A stretch of 64,000 bases of DNA from Asticcacaulis sp. SL142 (lineage in GTDB: Bacteria > Pseudomonadota > Alphaproteobacteria > Caulobacterales > Caulobacteraceae): positions 2,877,501-2,941,500 of the forward strand of contig NZ_CP113061.1 in assembly GCF_026625745.1 (NCBI RefSeq), written 5' to 3'. The first letter of the stretch is position 1; each line of letters opens with the position of its first letter. Positions 7,276 through 14,620 of this stretch are shown here, piece by piece. Below the pieces are notes generated by a model. That model saw nothing but the letters and a program-made list of their open reading frames with translations, did no database searches and was not told the origin of the DNA. A program made the translations under genes and the position numbers.

Positions 7276-8181
7276 ATGAAACTGCCCTTCGTAGATGCTC
7301 ATATCCACCTGTGGGATCTGGATAAACTGCGTTACGACTGGCTGTCCCCCCCGTTTGACGATACCGGCGTCAATGGCTCGACCGAAGCGATTGCCCAGAC
7401 CTATTTGCCCGCGGACTATCTGGCAGATGCCACGGGTTTTGATGTCCGGGGCACGGTTCATGTCGATGCCGGAGCGCGTGCCGATCAGGCGCTGAATGAG
7501 ACGCAGTGGTTGCAAGGCTTGTCCGATTCTGAGGGCCTGCCGACCGCATTGGTCGCCTTTGCGGGTTTGAATGACCCCAATGTCGACGCCTTGTTGGAGG
7601 CCCATGCCGTCCATAAATCCGTGCGCGGCATCCGTCATATCCTTAACTGGCATCCGGACGCTTTTTTCAGCTATACCCCCGCCAATTGGCTCGATGATCC
7701 GCAGTGGCAGGCGGGCTATGCCAAACTGGCCAAATATGGCCTGTCGTTTGATCTGCAAATCTATGCCAACCAGATGGCGCAGGCCGCCGAGCTTGCCGCC
7801 AAACATCCTGATATTCCGGTCATGCTCAACCACGCCGGTATGCCGGTAAAAGACGGCGTCGACCACATGGTCCGCTGGGAAGCCGGTATTAAATTGCTGG
7901 CCGCACAGCCCCATGTCTGGGCCAAGATTTCGGGGATGGGCTTTGTCGAACGCACCTGGACGACGGCGTCGATCCGCCCGATCGTGCTCAAAGCTATCGA
8001 GATTTTCGGCACGGATCGCGTCATGTTCGCCTCGGACGTGCCGACGGATAAACTGTTTTCCGACTACGCCACCATCATCAATGCCTTTGATGAGATTACC
8101 CGCGATTTTTCGGACGATGAGCGCCGGGATATGTTTGGCCGCAATGCCAACCGCGCTTATCGCCTGAATCTTGATCTTTAA
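7276..8181 (+). CDS. L-rhamnono-lactonase (amidohydrolase_2 family)
   Basis: Opens L-rhamnonolactone to L-rhamnonate, the step between the rhamnose dehydrogenase and RhmD (LRA2 type). The 301-residue sequence is a TIM-barrel amidohydrolase of the COG3618 kind: N-terminal metal motif VDAHIHLWD, then SVRGIRHIL, a central MLNHAGMP, WAKISGM, and the C-terminal MFASDVPTDKL with the conserved Asp. It has no signal peptide and so is cytoplasmic. ATG 7276 follows a GGGGAAA stretch. About 130 bp separate it from the preceding SDR, holding a palindrome and a dispersed repeat. The exact lactone substrate is inferred from context. Confidence 0.82.
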   Translation: MKLPFVDAHIHLWDLDKLRYDWLSPPFDDTGVNGSTEAIAQTYLPADYLADATGFDVRGTVHVDAGARADQALNETQWLQGLSDSEGLPTALVAFAGLNDPNVDALLEAHAVHKSVRGIRHILNWHPDAFFSYTPANWLDDPQWQAGYAKLAKYGLSFDLQIYANQMAQAAELAAKHPDIPVMLNHAGMPVKDGVDHMVRWEAGIKLLAAQPHVWAKISGMGFVERTWTTASIRPIVLKAIEIFGTDRVMFASDVPTDKLFSDYATIINAFDEITRDFSDDERRDMFGRNANRAYRLNLDL

Positions 8182-8253
8182 ACCATTAGCCAGAGCTCTT
8201 AAGGGCCGGATGATAACCGGGAGATAATGCACATGAACCCAAGGGAGACTTAA

Positions 8254-9333
8254 GTGCCAAATCCGATTTTAGGCGTACTGTTTCACTGGATCGGCGGCTT
8301 TGCCTCGGCCAGTTTTTATGTTCCGTACCGGCGCGTGCGCGGCTGGTCGTGGGAAATCTACTGGCTGATCGGCGGCCTGTTTAGCTGGGTATTTGCCCCG
8401 TGGATTTTCGCGTCGCTGCAAACCAAAGACCTGCTCGGCGTGCTGTCAGCCGCGCCCGCTGATATCTGGGGCCTGTGCGTGATGTTTGGCCTGTTGTGGG
8501 GCATGGGCGGGCTGACTTACGGCCTGACCATGCGCTATTTGGGCTTAGGCTTGGGCACGGCCATCGCCCTGTCGCTGTGTGCGTTTTTCGGCACCCTGAT
8601 GCCGCCCATAGTGGACGGTAGCTTCTTTACCGAGATCCTGCCGACCACACACGGGCAGATCGTGCTGTTTGGCCTGTTCCTCTGTCTGGCCGGGATCTGT
8701 GTTATCGGCATGGGCGGGGCCAGCAAAAACAACGACCTTACCGAAGAAAAACGCCGTGAAGTGCTGAAAGAATTTGACCTGAAAAAAGGCATCTGGGTCG
8801 CGGTCTTTTGCGGCCTGATGTCGTCGTGTTTTGCCTATGGTCTGGCGTCGGGTGCGCCGGTGCAGAAACTGTCGGCGGCGGCAGGTACTGATCCGCTATT
8901 TGTCGGCTTGCCGGTGCTATGCATGGTTTTGCTGGGCGGGGCGCTGACCAATATCGTCTGGTGTGGTTATCTGATCCTCAAGAACAAGACCGCCGGTGAA
9001 GTCACCCAAACCCATGTGCGTGAAGATGGCACGCGGCCCAAGATAGGCCTGAACTATCTTCTGTGTGCGCTAGCGGGGACGACCTGGTATTTCCAGTTCT
9101 TCTTCTACACCATGGGCGAAAGCCAGATGGGGTCTTATGGCTTCTCAAGCTGGACCCTGCACATGGCCTCAATCATCATCTTTTCCAGCCTGTGGGGCTT
9201 TGCCCTTAAGGAATGGAAGGGCTCCAGCCGTAAGACCCTGACCTATGTGTTTGCGGGCTTGCTGCTGCTGATCGCCTCGACCGTCGTTATCGGTTACGGT
9301 AACTATATCGGCGGTGCGGGCGGCGGCCACTAA
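8254..9333 (+). CDS. rhaT: L-rhamnose/proton symporter RhaT
   Basis: A 359-residue polytopic inner-membrane carrier of the RhaT family that imports L-rhamnose (or 6-deoxyhexoses) with protons. About ten hydrophobic segments are visible. Family signatures are FYVPYRRVRGWSWE near the start, GGLTYGLTMRYLGLGLG, GTLMPPI, WYLQFFFYTMGE-like (here TTWYFQFFFYTMG) and WTLHMAS. It starts at GTG 8254 with a strong AAGGGAG site; there is no competing ATG. It is located between the lactonase and L-lactate dehydrogenase, followed by a terminator-like hairpin. Confidence 0.9.
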   Translation: MPNPILGVLFHWIGGFASASFYVPYRRVRGWSWEIYWLIGGLFSWVFAPWIFASLQTKDLLGVLSAAPADIWGLCVMFGLLWGMGGLTYGLTMRYLGLGLGTAIALSLCAFFGTLMPPIVDGSFFTEILPTTHGQIVLFGLFLCLAGICVIGMGGASKNNDLTEEKRREVLKEFDLKKGIWVAVFCGLMSSCFAYGLASGAPVQKLSAAAGTDPLFVGLPVLCMVLLGGALTNIVWCGYLILKNKTAGEVTQTHVREDGTRPKIGLNYLLCALAGTTWYFQFFFYTMGESQMGSYGFSSWTLHMASIIIFSSLWGFALKEWKGSSRKTLTYVFAGLLLLIASTVVIGYGNYIGGAGGGH

Positions 9334-9338
9334 TTTCA

Positions 9339-9365
9339 CTGACGCAAGTTCTGGCGTCAGGTTTT
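9339..9365 (+). terminator. Terminator-like hairpin after rhaT
   Basis: CTGACGC (9339-9345) pairs with GCGTCAG (9354-9360), followed by GTTTT. A second hairpin, GCCCCCGC/GCGGGGGC (9378-9400), lies in the leader of lldD. Confidence 0.6.
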
Positions 9366-9423
9366 ACTCTCTGTTTTGCCCCCGCTCGTGTGGCGGGGGC
9401 ATAAACCTGTTTGGAATAGACCT

Positions 9424-10560
9424 ATGATTATCTCCGCCTCGACCGATTATCGTGAAGCCGCCCGGCGCAAGCTGCCTGCGTTTCTGTTCCACTATATCGA
9501 CGGCGGGGCCTATGCTGAGCATACCCTGAAGCGCAATGTGTCGGATCTGGCCGACATCGCCCTGCGCCAGCGGGTGCTGAAGAACATGTCGGATCTTAGC
9601 CTTGAGACGACATTGTTCGGCAAAAAGCAGTCCCTGCCGATCGCGCTGGCCCCTGTGGGTCTGACCGGCATGTATGCCCGGCGGGGTGAGGTTCAGGCCG
9701 CCAAGGCCGCCTGCGCCAAGGGCATCCCGTTTACCCTGTCGACGGTCAGTGTCTGCCCGATCGAAGAGGTGCAGTCGCAATGTCCGTCTCCGATCTGGTT
9801 TCAGCTCTATGTGCTGAAGGATCGCGGCTTTATGAAAAACGCGCTTGAGCGGGCGCAGGCGGCGGGCATTGAGACTTTGGTGTTCACGGTCGATATGCCG
9901 ACACCGGGGGCGCGCTACCGCGATGCCCATTCCGGTATGAGCGGCCCAAATGCCGAAATCCGCCGTCTGTGGCAGGCGGCGACCCATCCGTCCTGGGCCT
10001 TTGATGTCGGGCTGATGGGGCGCCCCCATGATCTGGGCAATATCTCAAAATATATGGGTAAGCCAACGGGATTGGCCGATTATATCGGCTGGCTGGGTAA
10101 TAATTTCGATCCGTCGATTTCGTGGTCTGATCTGGAATGGATACGCGATTTCTGGAAAGGCCCCATGATCATCAAGGGTATCCTCGACCCCGAAGACGCC
10201 AAAGACGCGGTCAAATTCGGCGCGGACGGCATTGTGGTGTCGAACCACGGCGGACGTCAGCTTGATGGTGTTCTGTCGTCAGCGCGGGCCCTGCCGGCCA
10301 TAGCGGACGCCGTTAAGGGCGGCCTGACCATACTGGCCGATTCCGGCATCCGCACCGGCCTCGATGTCGTGCGCATGATTGCCCTTGGGGCGGACGGCGT
10401 GTTACTGGGTCGTGCGTTTATCTATGCGCTGGCGGCCGCCGGTGGGGCGGGGGTTACGAACCTGCTCGACCTGTTCGAGAAAGAAATGCGGGTGGCGATG
10501 GTGCTGACCGGGGCGAAGTCAATTGCCGATATCACACCGGAGTTACTCACCAAGGCTTAA
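9424..10560 (+). CDS. lldD: L-lactate dehydrogenase (FMN-dependent, LldD)
   Basis: Membrane-associated FMN enzyme that oxidises L-lactate to pyruvate and passes electrons to the respiratory chain. The 378-residue sequence has the alpha-hydroxyacid oxidase pattern: [18 protein letters not shown] at the N-terminus, [27 protein letters not shown], the catalytic-His motif [11 protein letters not shown], and the FMN phosphate site [22 protein letters not shown] region. ATG 9424 sits after GGAATAG. The rhamnose pathway encoded upstream releases L-lactate plus pyruvate, so placement here closes the route to pyruvate. It ends before an AT-rich segment with a terminator. Confidence 0.92.
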   Translation: MIISASTDYREAARRKLPAFLFHYIDGGAYAEHTLKRNVSDLADIALRQRVLKNMSDLSLETTLFGKKQSLPIALAPVGLTGMYARRGEVQAAKAACAKGIPFTLSTVSVCPIEEVQSQCPSPIWFQLYVLKDRGFMKNALERAQAAGIETLVFTVDMPTPGARYRDAHSGMSGPNAEIRRLWQAATHPSWAFDVGLMGRPHDLGNISKYMGKPTGLADYIGWLGNNFDPSISWSDLEWIRDFWKGPMIIKGILDPEDAKDAVKFGADGIVVSNHGGRQLDGVLSSARALPAIADAVKGGLTILADSGIRTGLDVVRMIALGADGVLLGRAFIYALAAAGGAGVTNLLDLFEKEMRVAMVLTGAKSIADITPELLTKA

Positions 10561-10577
10561 ATGGGCTTATTAATAAA

Positions 10578-10605
10578 CGTGTTAATTTAAACACGGGTAT
10601 TTTTG
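10578..10605 (+). terminator. Terminator after lldD
   Basis: CGTGTT (10578-10583) pairs with AACACG (10590-10595), followed shortly by GGTATTTTT. It marks the end of the rhamnose operon. Confidence 0.6.
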
Positions 10606-10699
10606 ATATGCAAATATCGCTATTGCATTAAAAGTATCATAGCGCCATATTGTGGATATCGGAACAAATTGGAAACTTGTAGCGGCATTAGCCGCTTTT
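10605..10699 (+). promoter_or_regulatory. Leader of the Panacea-domain gene: inverted repeats and small terminator hairpin
   Basis: Contains GATAT/ATATC (10605-10609 and 10614-10618), overlapping TGCAA/TTGCA (10609-10613 and 10623-10627). Then comes a compact hairpin AGCGGC-ATTA-GCCGCT (10681-10696) running into TTTT, just upstream of the AAGGAGG ribosome site. These may be an autoregulatory operator and an attenuator (inference). Confidence 0.4.
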
Positions 10700-10720
10700 G
10701 CGATTCGAAAGGAGGTAGTT

Positions 10721-11218
10721 ATGTATACCCCACTAATTGTTGCGAACACCTTCATCGATAGGTATGGCCAAGAAGGCGGTCTTACTCATATGAAGCTACA
10801 AAAATTAGTTTTTTTTGCGGATGGATGGTCAAAAGCCTTTGATCAAACACTTGTTAATGAGTTGCCTCAAGTTTGGCGATATGGCCCTGTATATAGATCG
10901 CTATATGATCGTTTGAATGTTTATGGAGGGCAACCGATACAGAAGCCGGTTAAACCTTCTCCATTCTCTAATAACGAGGGCATTATTCAGAGACAGCAAG
11001 ATGCTGATTTAGTTGATTGGATTTGGAACCGCTATGGCCAATACAGTGGCGGTGACCTCTCTACCATGACACACAATAGAGGAACCCCGTGGCAGGTTAT
11101 GGCAGAACGGTATAGCTATCGTGTGCCTACGCACTTGGAAATCGACAATGAAATTTTTAAATCGTATTTCAAGAGTTTGGCTAGTTCTGAAGGCCTTATC
11201 GGAGCAGCCAGCACCTAA
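10721..11218 (+). CDS. Panacea (DUF4065 / SocA-like) domain protein, putative antitoxin
   Basis: A 165-residue protein of the DUF4065 group that includes GepA and Caulobacter SocA, now called the Panacea domain and known as a widely shared antitoxin domain. The signature is at the N-terminus: LIVANTFIDRYG, then LTHMKLQKLVFFADGWSKAF, followed by PQVWRYGPVYRSLYDRL. The C-terminal part (MTHNRGTPWQVM) is also typical. ATG 10721 has a textbook AAGGAGG site 6 bp upstream, which overrides the longer frame from 10652. The gene is AT-rich against its neighbours and overlaps a membrane-protein gene on its 3' side. This suggests a horizontally acquired toxin-antitoxin pair; the partner assignment is inference. 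Confidence 0.85.
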   Translation: MYTPLIVANTFIDRYGQEGGLTHMKLQKLVFFADGWSKAFDQTLVNELPQVWRYGPVYRSLYDRLNVYGGQPIQKPVKPSPFSNNEGIIQRQQDADLVDWIWNRYGQYSGGDLSTMTHNRGTPWQVMAERYSYRVPTHLEIDNEIFKSYFKSLASSEGLIGAAST

Positions 11219-11606
11219 TAGTGATGGCCGTATTCCTTTAGACAATACTCCTACAGCGGCTGAGGAAGATACAGCCTTTACCACCCCAAACATCTATCGC
11301 CCTGAAAACTGGCAAGACCCTGAAGTCAGGCGAAAACTTTTGGATAATGATGATTTCCAAAACGACATAGATGAAAAGAAAAGGTTCGCCAAATTTGCAT
11401 ATTTTATTGGCCGAGCTTGGGTTCTGGCCCTCTTGGCGATTATTTGGTTACAAGCTGTGAAAGAACCGCCGGGTGACCCGTGGGGATTTGAACTTGATGA
11501 ATTGACCTTTAAGCTTGTTTTTGGTGGTCTTACGACTTCAATTTTCGGATTTGCTTATTTGGTGGGGAAATACCTATTTCCCTCAGGTGGCGCAAAACGT
11601 AGGTAA
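11148..11606 (+). CDS. Two-helix membrane protein overlapping the Panacea gene, putative toxin
   Basis: I do not recognise a family. The 152-residue reading from ATG 11148 (behind GGAAATCGAC) has a polar first half (NIYRPENWQDPEVRRKLLDN), then two hydrophobic helices, about FAYFIGRAWVLALLAIIWL and LVFGGLTTSIFGFAYLVG, and a basic end (SGGAKRR). Its 5' end overlaps the Panacea gene by 71 bp in another frame; GTG 11121 is another possible start. There is no ATG after the upstream stop, so the overlap is probably real. The base composition is AT-rich like its partner. Membrane proteins are among the partners described for Panacea antitoxins, so a membrane-acting toxin is the leading idea, untested. 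Confidence 0.7.
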   Translation: MKFLNRISRVWLVLKALSEQPAPNSDGRIPLDNTPTAAEEDTAFTTPNIYRPENWQDPEVRRKLLDNDDFQNDIDEKKRFAKFAYFIGRAWVLALLAIIWLQAVKEPPGDPWGFELDELTFKLVFGGLTTSIFGFAYLVGKYLFPSGGAKRR

Positions 11607-11630
11607 ATGAAAAGAATAGTGCGCATAATA

Positions 11631-11656
11631 AAAAGGGCCGGTTTCCCGGCCCTTTT
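11631..11656. terminator. Bidirectional rho-independent terminator
   Basis: AAAAGGGCCGG (11631-11641) pairs with CCGGCCCTTTT (11646-11656) around TTTC, with A-run and T-run on the two sides. It ends both the plus-strand Panacea pair and the minus-strand GPH transporter unit (stop at 11670). Confidence 0.9.
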
Positions 11657-11669
11657 TCGTGTCTGTTAT

Positions 11670-13274
11670 CTACCGGCCACGCCCCCACAGCGTGGAGTAT
11701 TTCCAGCCGGTCAGGTCTTCGACGACCTTACCGCTTTCAGGCGTTTCAGGCTCGGTCGCCCCGGCGCGCAGACGCTCAACTTCATGGACGATGACTCCGT
11801 GGCTTTTAACATTAAGCCCGAAGCTCCATGAAATGATCATGCCCAGCAGCATGACCACCAGAGGCCCACATATCAGCAGCAAGACGATAGTATGGATGGC
11901 TTCCGGTGTTTGCTGCACAAGTTCGACCTGATCTTTAGGTTGGGATACATAACCACCCTGATTAATGATCCAGCCGGTAACGACGATGGCCCCTGATTGC
12001 GCAACCTTACGCACCAGAGTCATGACCCCGGCAAAGATACCTTCGCGGCGCTGACCGGTGACCGCCTCATCAATATCAGGCAGATAGTTATAGACTGACC
12101 AAGGTACAAAATTCAGCGTGCCGCGGCCTAGGCCAGCCAGAATGATTGGCACGAACAGCCAGAAAATAACGCCGAAATTCGACTGACTGAAGGCCGAAAA
12201 CATATCGCCATTGAGGCCGTTAAGGCCGGCAGCAAAGCCTGCGGGTTGCGTCAGGTAGAAGGCGAGGAACAAAGCCAAAGATGCGGCTACGAAGCTGATG
12301 GCGATGCGGTAAGCGAGTGTCGGTCCGGTTTTGATGACCACTTGGATAGCGACCATCACTGAGACAAGCTGCGCGATATACATCACCGTCATCATGCCCG
12401 AAATCAGTGTTGTTGTCTCGGTTTTGGTGAAGATGGTGCCTGCGGTCAGAACCGTGGCGACGAAAATCGGGAAGGCCGTATTGAAGATATCTTGCGACAG
12501 GTAGCCGCCCAAATAGATGCTGAGGTGTTGACGAAAGGCCTTGAGTTTAAGCGTCGAAAACAGGTCGCTGAACATCTTAACCGGTATCAGAAGTGCCCCT
12601 TTGAAGTTCAGAGGCTCAGGCTGAATCAATTTTTCGTCTTCGGTATAGGGGCGCTCCCACGACAGGAAGACAACCAGAGTGACAACCAGCGAGAATATCA
12701 GGCCAAATACGGTCGCCATGATTAAAAACGTATTCGATGAGCCCGTGTCGAATTTATTGATCAGAATCGGGAGGAAGGACGCAAGGATCGCCGAGGACTG
12801 CGCGATAATCATACGCGCACCCGCGAACTTGGCTTTCTCTTTGTAATCCTTGGTCATTTCTGCGGCCAGTGTTTCCCACGGGATCAGGAACATGGTGTAC
12901 AGGAATTCAAAGAAGATAAAGGTCAGCAGGTAGTACCAGAAGGTCTGTCCCGTCACGAAGATCAGGGCAAAACTTGGGAGCAGCGGGATCGTGATTAATA
13001 GGAAAATCTTGCGCCGTCCGATCTTACGGCCGATCCAGGTGTGGCGCAGATTGTCCGAAACATAGCCGATCAGCGGGCAGGTGATGGCTTCCAGCAGGCG
13101 CGGCAGACCTAGGATCAAACCGGCCTCAACCGCCGTCAAATCACAGAAGGTCACAAAGAAATAGAACAGCCAGCCGGTGATGACGGCCTGAGCGCCGGCA
13201 CCCAGCATATCGCCGGAGCCCCAGCCCCAGTAGTTATACCATTTCGGTTTACGAACGGCGGTTTCACCTGCCAT
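11670..13274 (-). CDS. GPH-family sugar:cation symporter (MFS)
   Basis: A 534-residue transporter of the glycoside-pentoside-hexuronide family (MFS_2). It begins KPKWYNYWGWGSGDMLG, which matches the family opening, followed by GWLFYFFVTFCDL and the loop IGYVSDNLRHTWIGRKIGRRK, then TMFLIPWETLAAEMTKDY. Around twelve membrane segments are visible, plus a cytoplasmic loop near residue 225. It lies last in the minus-strand unit GH43-GH35, GH105, transporter. By context it likely imports unsaturated rhamnogalacturonan disaccharide or a galactoside or rhamnoside product from the periplasm. The cation (sodium or proton) cannot be told from sequence. Confidence 0.85.
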   Translation of the reverse strand: MAGETAVRKPKWYNYWGWGSGDMLGAGAQAVITGWLFYFFVTFCDLTAVEAGLILGLPRLLEAITCPLIGYVSDNLRHTWIGRKIGRRKIFLLITIPLLPSFALIFVTGQTFWYYLLTFIFFEFLYTMFLIPWETLAAEMTKDYKEKAKFAGARMIIAQSSAILASFLPILINKFDTGSSNTFLIMATVFGLIFSLVVTLVVFLSWERPYTEDEKLIQPEPLNFKGALLIPVKMFSDLFSTLKLKAFRQHLSIYLGGYLSQDIFNTAFPIFVATVLTAGTIFTKTETTTLISGMMTVMYIAQLVSVMVAIQVVIKTGPTLAYRIAISFVAASLALFLAFYLTQPAGFAAGLNGLNGDMFSAFSQSNFGVIFWLFVPIILAGLGRGTLNFVPWSVYNYLPDIDEAVTGQRREGIFAGVMTLVRKVAQSGAIVVTGWIINQGGYVSQPKDQVELVQQTPEAIHTIVLLLICGPLVVMLLGMIISWSFGLNVKSHGVIVHEVERLRAGATEPETPESGKVVEDLTGWKYSTLWGRGR

Positions 13275-13419
13275 GTTTTAACTCCCTGCGGCCATATGAC
13301 GCCACCACTTTAAAAAGTAAAAATTTCTGAAGGGCCGCGCGTAAGAAATTTTTTCAAACCAGACCCCGCGGAAAATGTATTCTGGCCCGGAAGGGGCCAG
13401 AAACCTTTCCGCGAGCCAC

Positions 13420-14595
13420 TTAGATAAACCGATACATAAACTCGCCCATGGTCAGAAGCGCCATAGCCTGACCGAACGGCATGGAGGTGAGCGGGATGTC
13501 TTTATATTCCTGAATGGAATTAAACACCGGCGTGCCAAACGACACCTGGGTCAGTTCGCCCTCAGCATTGATATGGGCGCGAACAGCCTTGGCTGCCTTG
13601 ATGCCCATCGCTTCATAGGATTTAGGCAGATAGCCCTTACGCACACCCTTGAGGATACCATAGGCAAAACCGGCGGACGCGGCGGCTTCTTCATACGATG
13701 TCTCATCATCGAGGATCGTGCGCCACAGGCCCGACGGAGCCTGATATTGTGCCAGCGCCTTGACTTGCGCTTCGAGGGTTTCAATCAGGAACATGCGGAA
13801 GGCATCGTCCTTGGGCAGGTTTAGAAGTTCAATAAATTCCGGGATGACGATGGTGACCCATGAATTGCCGCGACCCCACAGGGCGTTGGCAAAGTTGTGG
13901 CGGCCTTCAAACGTCCAGCCGTGGAACCACAGGCCGGTCTTGCGGTCGGTCAGGTACTTAATGTGCACCATGAACTGACGCTTGGCTTCTTCGACATAGT
14001 GCGGACGGTTGAGCAACAGGCCGATCTTGGCCAGCGGCAGCACCGACATCATCAGGGTGTCGTCCCATAGTTGCTGGTTGTTGACCGAATTATAGACGAT
14101 GTGCTGGAACCCGCCCTCTTCGGTGCGCGGCAGTTCGTTATAGACCCACTCGGCCCAGACATCGAGATAGGGCAGATAGCGGCGGTCGCCGATGCGCTCA
14201 AACAAATAGGCCAGCGTAATGAATGGGGCGACGGTGTTGATATTGCGCGAGGGCGAGCCTTCGGCAAACCGATCCTCAAACCAGTTGATCATGATGTCCC
14301 AGGCGCGTTTGTCGCCGGTCATTTCCCAGATCTTATACATACCGTAAAGGCCGACACCTTGGGTCCACTCAAAGCCATGCCAGGCCTTGGTATCGATGAC
14401 GCGGCCATCGGTAAGGCGCAGCAAAAACTCGCCCGAAGTATCTTCGATATTGACCAGATTGTTGATCAGCAGGTCGATCGCGTGGCGGTAATCGTCGCGG
14501 TCAGCATCAAGAGCCGCCGATTGATGTTGCAGCAGCGGATGGATGTTGAACGGATCGGTCGGCTTAAGGATCTGGTTTTTAGTATTTACGGGCAT
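13420..14595 (-). CDS. Unsaturated rhamnogalacturonyl hydrolase (GH105)
   Basis: A 391-residue (alpha/alpha)6-barrel enzyme of GH105 (YteR/RhiN type). It removes the unsaturated galacturonic acid left at the non-reducing end by rhamnogalacturonan lyases. Visible: GVGLYGMYKIWEMTGD, NINTVAPFITLAYLFERIGD, the catalytic-Asp motif QLWDDTLMMSV, FHGWTFEGRHNFANALWGRGNSW, and EEAAASAGFAYGILKGVRKG. I see no signal peptide, so it probably acts in the cytoplasm on imported disaccharide. ATG 14595 has AAGG upstream, and it lies 25 bp after the GH43-GH35 gene on the same strand, indicating an operon. Confidence 0.92.
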   Translation of the reverse strand: MPVNTKNQILKPTDPFNIHPLLQHQSAALDADRDDYRHAIDLLINNLVNIEDTSGEFLLRLTDGRVIDTKAWHGFEWTQGVGLYGMYKIWEMTGDKRAWDIMINWFEDRFAEGSPSRNINTVAPFITLAYLFERIGDRRYLPYLDVWAEWVYNELPRTEEGGFQHIVYNSVNNQQLWDDTLMMSVLPLAKIGLLLNRPHYVEEAKRQFMVHIKYLTDRKTGLWFHGWTFEGRHNFANALWGRGNSWVTIVIPEFIELLNLPKDDAFRMFLIETLEAQVKALAQYQAPSGLWRTILDDETSYEEAAASAGFAYGILKGVRKGYLPKSYEAMGIKAAKAVRAHINAEGELTQVSFGTPVFNSIQEYKDIPLTSMPFGQAMALLTMGEFMYRFI

Positions 14596-14620
14596 GTGAC
14601 AAACCTTACGGGGAAGGACG

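Noticed and set aside
7141-8232. 363-residue minus-strand ORF opposite the lactonase
   Set aside because: Same reason: the plus-strand product has clear amidohydrolase motifs.
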